Below, piece by piece: positions 1-9,285 of a stretch of 64,000 nt of DNA (position 1 is the stretch's first letter; every line of letters begins with the position of its first letter). A program made the translations under genes and the position numbers. Origin of the DNA: Granulicella sapmiensis (lineage in GTDB: Bacteria; Acidobacteriota; Terriglobia; Terriglobales; Acidobacteriaceae); NCBI GenBank assembly GCA_026225395.1, contig JAMFSR010000018.1, positions 1 to 64,000 on the forward strand, in the 5' to 3' direction. The notes below the pieces were generated by a model. The model did no database searches, was not told where the DNA came from, and saw only the letters and a program-made list of their open reading frames with translations.

Positions 1-1092
<1,092 letters not shown>

Positions 1093-1255
1093 AAGTACAG
1101 AGTGTAGAGGATATGGAGCAGCGAACAGCTAACAGTGACAGCGAAACAGCAGGCGCGAGGCGACGGGTGAGTCGATGGAGTGGGTTGTGCGTCTAATAGA
1201 TATATCCCCTGAACTTCTGTGCTCCTTATTCTGTATGACAGCCTAAATGTGCTGT

Positions 1256-1285
1256 TTGACAATTATTGCGTCTGAAGACGATAAT
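1256..1285 (+). promoter_or_regulatory. Sigma-70-like promoter for the TonB receptor
   Basis: A perfect TTGACA (1256-1261) is followed after 18 nt by GATAAT (1280-1285), five of six matches to the -10 consensus. The nearest plus-strand gene is the TonB receptor starting at 1512, so the leader would be about 220 nt. Confidence 0.5.
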
Positions 1286-1497
1286 GGTCAGCCGTACTCG
1301 GACTGGGCTTGTTTTGCTTTGAACCGCTGGACTGTTTGTGTGTCGAGCGAGATGATTCCAAGCCCTCTTAAGTCATTTTGACGATGGATGTGACCGGGTA
1401 ACAGACGTTGGAAGCGGCCGGATTGGTTTGATCGGCGGCGAGCTTTCTTGGATGGACTTTCTCTCCGGCGGACGACTTTTCCGGACAGCACGACAAT

Positions 1498-1502
1498 AGG
1501 AG
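1498..1502 (+). promoter_or_regulatory. Ribosome binding site that favours the start at 1512
   Basis: AGGAG is only 3 nt from the ATG at 1506 but 9 nt from the in-frame ATG at 1512. The second spacing is the usual one, so 1512 is the better start. Confidence 0.6.
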
Positions 1503-1511
1503 TAGATGGGC

Positions 1512-4500
1512 ATGTTTTTACGTGGGCTAATCGCCAGGGCAGCGTTGCCGCTGGCTGTGGCAGTACTATTTTTTGCAGGCGTGGCGCAGGCGCAAGAGTT
1601 TCGCGGAACGATCAGCGGAGCGGTGACGGACCCGACCGGAGCGGTGGTTCCGGGGGCGAGCGTGGTGGTGAAGGAAGTCCACACCGGGACGACGGCGCAG
1701 ACCAAGAGCGATGCGGATGGGCAGTACGTTGTTCCGTTCCTGCTGCCGGGCGACTACACGATTACGGTGACGATGCCGGGGTTCGAGACGACGACGCATA
1801 GCGCGATCACGCTGGAGTCGCAGGCGCACCCGATTGTGGACATGAAGATGCAGGTGGGCGAAACCACGACGTCGGTGACGGTGACCGATGCGGCTCCGCT
1901 GATCGACCAAGCGAATGCATCTGTCGGACAGATTATTTCGACGGAATCGGTGGCGGACCTGCCGCTGAATGGACGTACGCCGACGACACTGACGGAGCTT
2001 TCGGAAGGTGTGATCACGACGGCTCCGCCGCAGTTGGTGCATCCGTTCGACAATGGCGCGGGTAATTCCTGGTCGATGGGTGGAACACCGAACCAGGTGA
2101 GCGAAGTGCTGCTGGATGGCTCGCCCGACCTTACGCTGCTGGGTGCGCTGGCTTATGCACCGACACAGGATTCAGTGCATGAGGTTTCGGTGCGGCCGTT
2201 CGATACGGACGCGAGCGAAGGACATACGATCGGCGGCGTGATCAACCAGATCACGAAGAGCGGAACGAACTCACTGCATGGAACGGTGTATGAGTTCAAC
2301 CAGATTCCGAACATCGACTCGAATACATACTTCAACGATCGCGCTACTCCGGTTGTGAAGCTGCCGGTGACGCACTACAACCAGTATGGGTTGACGGTGG
2401 GTGGGCCGGTCTGGCTGCCGAAGATCTACAACGGTAAGGACAAGCTGTTTTTCTTCTTCGCCTATGAAGGCCTGAAGGATTCGCAGCCTGTGACCACGAC
2501 GACGACCGTGCCGACGGCAGCGGAGTTGACGGGTGATTTCTCGCAGACGCTGGCGGCCGGATGCAGCACGGGTTATACGGTGAACGGCGCCGGCCTGGCG
2601 ACGTGTAACGGTACGGGAGCAACTGATCCGAACCAGCTCTATAACCCGTTTACGGCGACGCTGGTAGGCGGAACAGTGACACGTACGCCGATTGCGAACA
2701 ATCAGCTTGCGTCGACCGGGCATGCGTTCGACCCGACGGCACAGGCTTACCTGAAGCTCTTCCCTGCAGCGAACAACTCGGCGAATGCCGCGGCCGACGG
2801 GCAGAACAACTACATCAGCAATGCACCCAGCGCGGACACGTATAACAACGAGTTCGGGCGGCTGGACTACAACGTGAGCTCGAAGGACCACATCTTCTTC
2901 GACATGCGCCACAACAACCGCACACAGACCAAGGGCAATTACTTTGGCAACAACACCACCGGAACGACGCTGCAGCGCGAGAACCTCGGGCTGACGCTGG
3001 ACAACGTGTATGCGCTGAACGATACGACGACCTTCGATGTGCGTGCGAACTGGACGTACTTCGGCGAGTCGCATGGAACGCAGGCGCAGGCTTACAGCCC
3101 GGCGTCGGTTGGCCTGCCGTACACTTCGGTGACGGAGCCTGAGCTTCCTTACATCAACTTTGCAACGGGCAGCAGCTGCGGCAGCTTTACGAGCTACCAG
3201 TGCCTGGGCGATACAGGATCGGCGCTGGATCCGACGACCAGCTACCAGGTGTTCGCCGATATGGTGAAGGTGCTTGGACGTCACACGGTGAAGATCGGCT
3301 TTGACGGACGGCAGTACCGCTTGAGCGTGCAGAACTTCGGCGATGCTTCGGGCAGCTTTACGTTCAACTCGAACTTTGTGGAACGTGTAGGCGGCGGAAC
3401 GGCGCAGACGTTCGGTGGCGATCTGGCGTCGTTTGAATTCGGCCTGCCGAGCTCCGGCGAGTACGACATCAATGCACGCTCGAACTATCACCAGTACTAC
3501 ACGGGATCGTTTGTGCAGGATGACTGGCGCGTGAACAACAAGCTGACAGTGAACATGGGACTGCGGTTCGATATCGACACGCCGTTCCGTGAGACGAATG
3601 GAAAGACGGTGAGCGGGTTCAATCCCCTGGCGGTGAACTCGGCTTCGGCCGGTGCAACCGCGGCGTTCAAGCCGACCACCGTAACCTACGGCGGTGAGAC
3701 GACGACGCTGAGCACGATCAACACGCTGGGCGGGCTTACTTATCCGAGCAGCAGCAACGGTGCGGTGTACGCGACCAACAACGGGTTCGTGAGCCCGCGC
3801 ATCGGGTTCTCGCTGAGTGTTGATCCGAAGACCGTGGTTCGCGGCGGATTCGGCATTTTTGTACAGCCGGAGACGCTGGCATCGCTGGCATCGACGGGAA
3901 CGTACTCGTCGAACGCGCTGAGCAACTCGGAAGGGTTCTCTGCGTCCACGACGTATACCTCTTCAACCAACAATGGACTGACGCCACCGACGAACACATT
4001 GAGCAATCCTTTCCCGACCGGGTTTGTGCAGGCCAGCGGATCGTCGCTGGGCGCGAGCTCGTTTCTGGGACAGACGATCAGCTTCCTGGCGCCGGTGCAG
4101 CATGATCCTTACTCGGAACGTTGGAACCTTGGGTTGCAACGCAGCTTGACCAGCAGCACGCTGTTTGAGGTGTTGTATCAGGGCAACCACAGTCTGCATC
4201 TTCCGATTGCGCAGCAGAACCTGAACGCGATCCGGACGCCGTATCTTTCGACAAATCCTTACCGGAACAACACGCTTTCGGCACAGTACTCGACGACCGT
4301 GGCGAACCCGTATGCGGGTTTGCTGCCGAACGGTGGAAGCGCCAACAGCCCGACGGTTTCTTACGGGAGCCTGCTGACGCAGTATCCGCAGTATGGAACG
4401 GCGAACGTGTTGGAGCAGAACCAGACGATCGGGCAGTCTTACTTCAACAGCGCGATCGTACACATCGAACAGCGGTCCAAACATGGGCTGACGCTGACGG

Positions 4501-5234
4501 CCAACTACAGCTTCTCGAAGCTGATTGAGGCCGACACGTTCCTGAACGATGAGGACAGCTCGCCGACGCGGCGCATTTCGCCGTTCGACCACACGCACCA
4601 CTTCACCGTGGGTGGAACGTACAACCTGCCGTTCGGCAAGGGCAAGCAGTTTGCCTTTGGCGGAAGCAAGCTGATGGATGAACTGGCCGGTGGATGGGTG
4701 ATCAACAGCATCTACCAATTCCAGACTGGACAGCCGCTGGTGTTCACGAGCGACCTGGTGCTGGCACCTGGAGCGACGCTGCGCCAGATCAGCAACAAGG
4801 CGCGGGACACGTCTCCCGTCCCTACCTCAACGGCGATTGTTGGCAATCCTGCTCTGAGCACCAGCAAGTTCGTTACGGGCAACGTGGCTGCTCTCACCGC
4901 AGCGCAATGCACGGCGACACCCTCGGCTTGCGATGGATCGACGTTCATCAACAATGGCGCTTATGTAGACCACTATCGCACGCTTCCGCAGACACTCTCG
5001 TGGGTGCGGCAGGATGGGTTCAACAACCTGGATGCTTCGGTGTTGAAGAACTTCGACCTCGTGCATGGAGCTTACCTGCAACTGCGCTTTGAGACGTTCA
5101 ACACGCTGAACCATCCGGTGTTTGCTGCACCTAATGTTTCCAGCGCCACGGCCAGCAACTTCGGGTACATTACGTCGACCATTGCCAACAGTCTGCCGCG
5201 GCAGGTGCAGTTGGGTGGACGGATTGTGTTCTAA
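1512..5234 (+). CDS. TonB-dependent receptor with carboxypeptidase-like regulatory domain
   Basis: This is a 1240-residue outer-membrane receptor of the Oar-like type that is expanded in Acidobacteriota, where such proteins are thought to import large nutrients such as oligosaccharides. A Sec signal peptide ends near AQAQ (residues 1-28). Residues about 32-115 form a carboxypeptidase-regulatory-like beta sandwich (GAVTDPTGAVVPGASV). A plug domain follows (about 130-245; DLPLNGRTPTTL), then a long beta barrel ending with QLGGRIVF, whose terminal Phe is typical of outer-membrane proteins. The substrate cannot be read from the sequence. The start at 1512 is preferred over 1506 because of the AGGAG spacing. 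The gene stands alone and is followed by a strong hairpin terminator. Confidence 0.95.
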   Translation: MFLRGLIARAALPLAVAVLFFAGVAQAQEFRGTISGAVTDPTGAVVPGASVVVKEVHTGTTAQTKSDADGQYVVPFLLPGDYTITVTMPGFETTTHSAITLESQAHPIVDMKMQVGETTTSVTVTDAAPLIDQANASVGQIISTESVADLPLNGRTPTTLTELSEGVITTAPPQLVHPFDNGAGNSWSMGGTPNQVSEVLLDGSPDLTLLGALAYAPTQDSVHEVSVRPFDTDASEGHTIGGVINQITKSGTNSLHGTVYEFNQIPNIDSNTYFNDRATPVVKLPVTHYNQYGLTVGGPVWLPKIYNGKDKLFFFFAYEGLKDSQPVTTTTTVPTAAELTGDFSQTLAAGCSTGYTVNGAGLATCNGTGATDPNQLYNPFTATLVGGTVTRTPIANNQLASTGHAFDPTAQAYLKLFPAANNSANAAADGQNNYISNAPSADTYNNEFGRLDYNVSSKDHIFFDMRHNNRTQTKGNYFGNNTTGTTLQRENLGLTLDNVYALNDTTTFDVRANWTYFGESHGTQAQAYSPASVGLPYTSVTEPELPYINFATGSSCGSFTSYQCLGDTGSALDPTTSYQVFADMVKVLGRHTVKIGFDGRQYRLSVQNFGDASGSFTFNSNFVERVGGGTAQTFGGDLASFEFGLPSSGEYDINARSNYHQYYTGSFVQDDWRVNNKLTVNMGLRFDIDTPFRETNGKTVSGFNPLAVNSASAGATAAFKPTTVTYGGETTTLSTINTLGGLTYPSSSNGAVYATNNGFVSPRIGFSLSVDPKTVVRGGFGIFVQPETLASLASTGTYSSNALSNSEGFSASTTYTSSTNNGLTPPTNTLSNPFPTGFVQASGSSLGASSFLGQTISFLAPVQHDPYSERWNLGLQRSLTSSTLFEVLYQGNHSLHLPIAQQNLNAIRTPYLSTNPYRNNTLSAQYSTTVANPYAGLLPNGGSANSPTVSYGSLLTQYPQYGTANVLEQNQTIGQSYFNSAIVHIEQRSKHGLTLTANYSFSKLIEADTFLNDEDSSPTRRISPFDHTHHFTVGGTYNLPFGKGKQFAFGGSKLMDELAGGWVINSIYQFQTGQPLVFTSDLVLAPGATLRQISNKARDTSPVPTSTAIVGNPALSTSKFVTGNVAALTAAQCTATPSACDGSTFINNGAYVDHYRTLPQTLSWVRQDGFNNLDASVLKNFDLVHGAYLQLRFETFNTLNHPVFAAPNVSSATASNFGYITSTIANSLPRQVQLGGRIVF

Positions 5235-5237
5235 GGC

Positions 5238-5255
5238 AGTGAATAGTGAATAAAA
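5238..5255. repeat. Phrase repeat, copy 1 (AGTGAATAGTGAATAAAA)
   Basis: This 18-mer directly after the TonB stop codon is repeated exactly at 48705-48722, 43 kb away. Both copies are intergenic. Confidence 0.7.
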
Positions 5256-5292
5256 CGGCGGCCGCCTCGGTTGAGGCGGCCGTTGTGTTTTG
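5255..5292 (+). terminator. Hairpin terminator after the TonB receptor
   Basis: A 9-bp perfect GC stem (GGCCGCCTC / GAGGCGGCC) with a GGTT loop is extended by weaker pairs and followed by a short T-rich tail (GTGTTTTG). It lies 20 nt after the receptor stop codon. Confidence 0.75.
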
Positions 5293-5313
5293 GGGTGGTG
5301 TTGAGGAGAGCGG

Positions 5314-5366
5314 TCGTTTGCTACCGCAAACGATACCCCACCCGACGTTGTGTTTTATGGGTGGGT
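5314..5366. repeat. Double hairpin between convergent genes
   Basis: There are two hairpins: a perfect 8-bp stem (TCGTTTGC, loop TACC, GCAAACGA; 5314-5333), then CCCACCC (5337-5343) pairing with GGGTGGG (5359-5365). The CCCCACCC...ATGGGTGGG outline resembles the ends of the palindromic repeats at 7047-7095 and 583-633. It could also act as terminator for the minus-strand hydrolase ending at 5392. Confidence 0.45.
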
Positions 5367-5391
5367 GTTGCCATGGTCCATCGGACAAGCT

Positions 5392-6909
5392 TCAGCTGCG
5401 GGTGGAGCGGAGCAGGATTGCGGTGGCGTGGGGGACGGTGGAGGCTTCGCGGAACCGGGCGGGCTCGAGGAAGTCGGCTTTGCGGGAGTCAAGAGAAGGC
5501 GCGGTGAGGGTGAGATCGAGGGCGAAGCCGGGAAGGCTGATGGGGAGATCCTTGGCTGTGTCCTTGTTGATGATCGCGACGAGAATTTGGCCGTCGGGGA
5601 GTTTGGCGGCGTAGGCGGTTGCGTTGACTGAGCCGGGGTTGAAGTCGATGGGGAGGATGGTGGCGCCGGCGAAGTGCTGGGCGAAGCGCATGCCGAAGGA
5701 GACGGGCTCGGCGATGTAGTCGTTGCCGATGTGGGCGATGGGGGTGTAGTAGGGGTGGGGATGGTCGGCCGGGTTGCCGTGCTCGGCAAGGACGATTTCG
5801 TCTCCGGGGAGTTTGCCGCCTAAGGAGTTGGCGACCATCTGGCCGTCGCCGCCGTGGAGGTTGACGCCGGCGTAGCCGAGGGAGGCTAGCTGGAGGAGGT
5901 AGTCGGCGGACCAGAGGGCGGAGGCGAAGACGTCGGAGACGCCGGGCTTGCCGCCACGGTAGCAGGTGTTGCCTTCGGTCATGCGCCAGGAGGTGTGGAG
6001 TTTTGCGGCGGCGGTGCTGACGATATCGGCGAGCTTGGGGACGCGAGGGTCGGCGGCAAGGATGTGGGGGATGGTCATCTCCGGGCTGGAGGGAGGGCCG
6101 CCGATGTAGTAGTGGTGCGAGAGGCAGGCGATGTGCGCGGCCATGGGGTCCGAGGCGAAGTGCTCGCCGATGCCGGCAAACCACTTTTCGTTGGAGGCGA
6201 TGTCGGGCATGCCGAACTTGGCGTCGGGGACGGCGGCGACGATGGACTTGGCGAAGGTGAGCCACTCGGCGATGAAGGCTTCTACGTCCCAGGGCTTGCC
6301 GGTGAGCTTGGGGTCGCGGATGGTGGAACCGAAACGGTCGGCTTCGTTTCCGATCTGGAGGTACTCGAGTTTGGAGCCGAGGGTTTTGTGGACGAAGGTG
6401 GCTTCATCGGCGGCGAGTGCGGGGGTATTTTCGCCGAGGTTGATGCCGTAGAGGCAGGTCCAGCCGGTGAGGTCGAGGAAAGCTTTTAGGTTGATGACGG
6501 CTTTGGGCGTGACGGCGTAGGACATGTCGGGCGGTGGGTCGCCGACCTTGTAGGGGCGCGCTGCACGAGGGGGCATGGTGGAGGTGGGGGTGGGTTTCCA
6601 GTAGCCGTAGTCGGAGGTGTTGCCGCCGAGACGGAGAACGCCGTGAGGAGCAAGCTCTTTGAACTGCGCGATGAGACCGGTGTTGGCGGGCGAGAAGAAG
6701 TCGGGGTCGGAGAGCTGCTGGGTTTCGTAGGAGAGGCCGACGAAGTTTTGAGGGATGACGGGACCGGGTTTGTCGGGGTGAAGCGTGAGAGTTATGGCTG
6801 CGGGCGTGGGGGCTTGCGCGAAGGACTTGAGGGTGGCGGCAGTGGCGGCAGTGGCGGCAGTGGTGAAGAGGAAGCGGCGGCGATCCATGGTTCGCTTGAG
6901 AAACGTCAT
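5392..6909 (-). CDS. Tat-exported glycoside hydrolase, GH79-like
   Basis: This 505-residue protein is probably a periplasmic retaining glycosidase of the GH79 group (beta-glucuronidase/heparanase-like, clan GH-A). The N-terminus has a twin-arginine motif (DRRRFLF) followed by an Ala/Thr-rich hydrophobic stretch. RLGGNTSDYG (about 93-102) and IGNEADRFG with Glu189 fit the acid/base region of a clan A barrel. TEGN with Glu312 is the likely nucleophile. The last ~90 residues form a beta-rich domain that fits the GH79 C-terminal domain. A later Met (codon 8, base 6888) could be the true start, because neither start has a clear ribosome site. The signal region contains a 9-bp tandem repeat. The exact substrate is not known. 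Confidence 0.75.
   Translation of the reverse strand: MTFLKRTMDRRRFLFTTAATAATAATLKSFAQAPTPAAITLTLHPDKPGPVIPQNFVGLSYETQQLSDPDFFSPANTGLIAQFKELAPHGVLRLGGNTSDYGYWKPTPTSTMPPRAARPYKVGDPPPDMSYAVTPKAVINLKAFLDLTGWTCLYGINLGENTPALAADEATFVHKTLGSKLEYLQIGNEADRFGSTIRDPKLTGKPWDVEAFIAEWLTFAKSIVAAVPDAKFGMPDIASNEKWFAGIGEHFASDPMAAHIACLSHHYYIGGPPSSPEMTIPHILAADPRVPKLADIVSTAAAKLHTSWRMTEGNTCYRGGKPGVSDVFASALWSADYLLQLASLGYAGVNLHGGDGQMVANSLGGKLPGDEIVLAEHGNPADHPHPYYTPIAHIGNDYIAEPVSFGMRFAQHFAGATILPIDFNPGSVNATAYAAKLPDGQILVAIINKDTAKDLPISLPGFALDLTLTAPSLDSRKADFLEPARFREASTVPHATAILLRSTRS
6833..6859. repeat. Three tandem 9-bp units in the Tat signal coding region
   Basis: GTGGCGGCA occurs three times in a row plus a partial fourth copy. 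On the minus strand it codes for the repeated Ala-Thr-Ala stretch in the hydrophobic part of the Tat signal of the GH79-like protein, so copy-number slippage would change signal length in frame. Confidence 0.75.
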
Positions 6910-7046
6910 GGGAAGAAGCGTACGGGGTGAGTATGAGGTGTTGCAAGTTCAATCGGATTTACAGAGGGAGGAAAGTGAACAGTAAGAAGGCGACGGTAGA
7001 TTTCTATCGGGATGAAAAGGCGAAGGGGGTGAGTTGGACATCCGAT

Positions 7047-7095
7047 GTTCCCCACTCATCGCGCAACGTGCCGCGCGATGAATGGGCCACCCGGG
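7047..7095. repeat. Palindromic interspersed repeat, intergenic copy
   Basis: The central palindrome TCGCGC ... GCGCGA (about 7059-7078) is bracketed by CCCCACTC and ATGGGCCACCCGGG. It matches the outline of the in-frame copy in glmS at 583-633. Confidence 0.55.
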
Positions 7096-7134
7096 GGTTG
7101 GGTTGAACAGAAGAAAGACAAAGCAAGAGCGAAC

Positions 7135-7167
7135 GCAGATCCCCTGCGGGGATGGCAACAAGAGAGA
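7135..7167. repeat. Solo hairpin repeat with GCAGATCCCC core
   Basis: GCAGATCCCC is followed by a TGCG loop and GGGGATGGCA, giving a small hairpin, then an A-rich flank. The same core outline (GCAGAT-YCC, loop, GGRATG) forms the inverted repeats of the GIY-YIG unit at 23.1-23.5 kb and lies inside lpxK at 51207-51240. Confidence 0.6.
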
Positions 7168-7206
7168 CATAGGCTGAGGGTAAGGCGGGACGGCGCGCAG
7201 GAGCGG

Positions 7207-8358
7207 TTAGTTGAGCTGGGCGCGCATGAGGCGGTCGATGGAGAGGATGCCGAGGTACTCGCCCTGGGTGTCGATGACGGTGATGGGGTCGAAGCGCGTG
7301 AGGGCGGGGCGGGTGAGGGCGCGGTGGAGGGTTTCCGCGGGATCGCTGAGGAGCTGAATCTTCATGATGTCCTGGACGCGCCGGATACCGGCGAGGGGAT
7401 GGCGCTCGACGATTTCGACGGGGCGGCTCCACTTGTCGAGGACGACGACGGCGTCGATGGAGAGGTCGACGGCGAGCATGGTCTGCGCAGCCTGTGGGGT
7501 GGTGAGCGATGGGCAGGGTTGAAGGAAGCGTTGCAGACCGGCGACCGTGGCATGGGCCTCGGTGCGCAAGCGGATGTCGGAGGCGCGGTCGTCGTTGAGG
7601 GGGTGCATGACGGGATTGGGGCGCCCGAGGTAGTAGCCCTGTCCGAGCGGGACGCCGAGGTGCATGAGTTCGTTGAGTTCGCCGAGGGTTTCGATGCCTT
7701 CGGCGATGATCCAGGCATCGAGGCGGTTGGCGGCGCGGCCCATCATTTCGATGAGGGCGGCCTTGGCGCGGTCGGAGTGGCAGTTTTCGACGAAGATGCG
7801 ATCGAGCTTGATGAAGGAGGGCTTCATTTCGACGACGTGCTTGAGGCTGGCGTAGCCGGCGCCAGCGTCGTCGACGGCGATGCTGCCGCCAAGGCGGCGA
7901 ATCTGCGCGATGCGGGAGCGGATATGGGCGTAGTCCTTGATGGATTCGCCTTCGGTGATCTCGATGACAACACCAGAGAGGTCGCAGACGGTGGAGAGCA
8001 CGGCCTGCCATTGATCCGAAAGCAGGAAGGTGGGGCTGGTGTTGAGGCTGAGGAAGCAGTTGGCGGGAAGCAGAGCGCGACTGTAGAGCGCGGCCCGGGT
8101 GACGGCCTCTTCGAGTTCGAGACGGCGGCCGAAGAGGGCGGCAGCGTCGAAGGCAACGTCCGGCGCAGGGCCCATGGCTTCGGGGAAGCGAACGAGAGCT
8201 TCGTAGCCCGTGGTTACGCCGCGGGAGAGATCGACGATGGGCTGATAGTGGAAGACAATGGGGCTCTCACCATTGAGGACAGCCTCAAGGGCGAGGAGAA
8301 AGTCTTCATTTTCTCTCTGAGACCTTGCGGGTTCAGAAAGGGATGAGCCAAGTGGCAT
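7207..8358 (-). CDS. EAL-domain c-di-GMP phosphodiesterase with C-terminal CBS-like pair
   Basis: This 383-residue cytoplasmic protein is predicted to hydrolyse the second messenger c-di-GMP. The EAL signature (YEALVRF, E53-A54-L55) and the expected metal and catalytic positions are all visible: Asn106, Glu133 in VIEITEGES, Asp163-Asp164 in VDDAGAGY, Lys184 in FIKLDR, Glu220/Glu223 in AEGIET and Gln240 in GQGYYLGRP. The protein is therefore probably active. Residues about 262-383 look like two CBS modules (SIDAVVVLDKWSRPV; PITVIDTQGEYLGIL), which may sense a nucleotide. There is no GGDEF domain. It starts 28 nt after the DUF1059 gene and probably shares its transcript, downstream of a kinase/receiver pair. 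Confidence 0.9.
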   Translation of the reverse strand: MPLGSSLSEPARSQRENEDFLLALEAVLNGESPIVFHYQPIVDLSRGVTTGYEALVRFPEAMGPAPDVAFDAAALFGRRLELEEAVTRAALYSRALLPANCFLSLNTSPTFLLSDQWQAVLSTVCDLSGVVIEITEGESIKDYAHIRSRIAQIRRLGGSIAVDDAGAGYASLKHVVEMKPSFIKLDRIFVENCHSDRAKAALIEMMGRAANRLDAWIIAEGIETLGELNELMHLGVPLGQGYYLGRPNPVMHPLNDDRASDIRLRTEAHATVAGLQRFLQPCPSLTTPQAAQTMLAVDLSIDAVVVLDKWSRPVEIVERHPLAGIRRVQDIMKIQLLSDPAETLHRALTRPALTRFDPITVIDTQGEYLGILSIDRLMRAQLN

Positions 8359-8386
8359 TGTGAAACCCCGCGTCCTAGATGCAGAG

Positions 8387-8569
8387 TTACGCTGCGGGAA
8401 TATTTTGGATATTGGAACGGACCTGCGCGACCAGCGATGCGGGGATATCCGTCATGCCGTGATCTTCCCTGGCATGTTTTGCGACCTGGCCGAGGATTTC
8501 CTCTTCACTGGCACCTTGAAAGCGAGCTTTGCAGCCCGGAACGACATCACCACAACAAAACTGTTTCAT
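8387..8569 (-). CDS. DUF1059 small protein
   Basis: This is a 60-residue protein (MKQFCCGDVVPGCKARF ...) with the features of the DUF1059 family: an early CCG, a Cys in VPGC, then an EEEILGQVAKHAREDHG helix and a short C-terminal helix. The family is small and of unknown function; the Cys/His arrangement suggests metal binding. The start at 8569 is chosen because AGGAG sits 7 nt upstream; a longer frame from 8677 would have a repeat-like, unconserved head. It lies between the receiver gene and the EAL gene on the same strand. Confidence 0.85.
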   Translation of the reverse strand: MKQFCCGDVVPGCKARFQGASEEEILGQVAKHAREDHGMTDIPASLVAQVRSNIQNIPAA

Positions 8570-8715
8570 CAAAAGTCTCCTGGCCCGAAATACTGCTTTA
8601 AAGCTAGTCTTCCGGGTAGACCCCTTCAATGGCACGGATGTGTTACGCAGTTGTGACGCAGGTGTTCGTTGCCGCACAAAAGATTGCGCGGGTTTTTACG
8701 CTGAGACCTTCCGGG

Positions 8716-9168
8716 TTACTCGCGGAGGTGCTTGATGAGCTGGGTGGGGTGGATGGGCTTGGGCAGGAGCTCGAAGGTGTGGCCGCGCTTCTTGGCGCGC
8801 TCGAGGATTTCAACCGTGGCCGCCTGCCCGCTGAAGAGAACGATGCGGGTGTCCGGGCAGTGCTCGCGGATGGCGATGGCGGCCTCTACACCGTCGATGT
8901 GCGGCATAAGGACGTCGGAGAGAAGGAGGTCGGGGCAGTTGCGCCTGGCGATCTCGATGGCCTCCGAGCCAGAGTAGGCCGCTTCGGCGATAAAGCCGTT
9001 GCGGTTGAGGATCTGGCAGATGGTGTCGGCAATGAGGGCTTCATCGTCGACGACGAGGATGCGCGGGGCCGGAGCGGTGTTGGCGGAGTCGCCAGCAGGC
9101 TCTGAGGAAGGCCGGAACAAGGGTTTGAGCGAGTCGCCGCTAAGCAGAAAGGGGTTCATGACGGTCAT
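8716..9168 (-). CDS. Stand-alone response regulator receiver protein
   Basis: This 150-residue protein has a single CheY-like receiver domain (about residues 35-150) and no output domain. The acidic pair is Asp41-Asp42 (VVDDE), the phospho-acceptor is Asp85 (LLSDVLMPH), the switch residue is Ser113 (LFSGQ) and the conserved lysine is Lys137 (LPKP). The start at 9168 (MTVMNPF) is chosen because the extra upstream residues look unconserved; AGGAC lies just upstream. It sits 117 nt downstream of a histidine kinase gene on the same strand and is the likely phosphorylation partner. An output through a protein partner is inferred. Confidence 0.88.
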   Translation of the reverse strand: MTVMNPFLLSGDSLKPLFRPSSEPAGDSANTAPAPRILVVDDEALIADTICQILNRNGFIAEAAYSGSEAIEIARRNCPDLLLSDVLMPHIDGVEAAIAIREHCPDTRIVLFSGQAATVEILERAKKRGHTFELLPKPIHPTQLIKHLRE

Positions 9169-9285
9169 CGGGGTCCTGGCAAGTGAGTGTAACTGGAATG
9201 AGGTCGTACACCGAGCGCTCCGGTAAGTCCCACAAGCGGGAGAGGATAAACCCATGGTCGGGTCTGAACCGCTCCATGGATAAGT

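Larger units (their letters stand above)
1093..1511. other. Intergenic region between glmS and the TonB receptor
   Basis: The 419-nt gap separates two divergently transcribed genes and must hold both promoters. I see one good plus-strand promoter (1256-1285). At 1119-1148 there is a low-complexity phrase of the AGCGAACAG/CTAACAG type, like the one at 25.05 kb. No convincing gene or RNA was seen in the rest. Confidence 0.5.
6910..7206. other. Intergenic region carrying two repeat elements
   Basis: The 297-nt gap lies upstream of the GH79-like gene and downstream of the EAL gene, both on minus. It contains the palindromic repeat at 7047-7095 and a hairpin repeat at 7135-7167. I see no credible gene; short open frames here only translate the repeats. 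Confidence 0.6.

Noticed and set aside
2271-3491. Minus-strand open frame of 406 codons
   Set aside because: Antisense to the TonB receptor; Arg-rich and without any recognisable motif.
6949-7170. Minus-strand open frame of 73 codons
   Set aside because: It only translates the two intergenic repeat elements and has no ribosome site.
7045-8346. Plus-strand open frame of 433 codons
   Set aside because: It is the shadow of the EAL gene and begins in repeat DNA; no domain or ribosome site.
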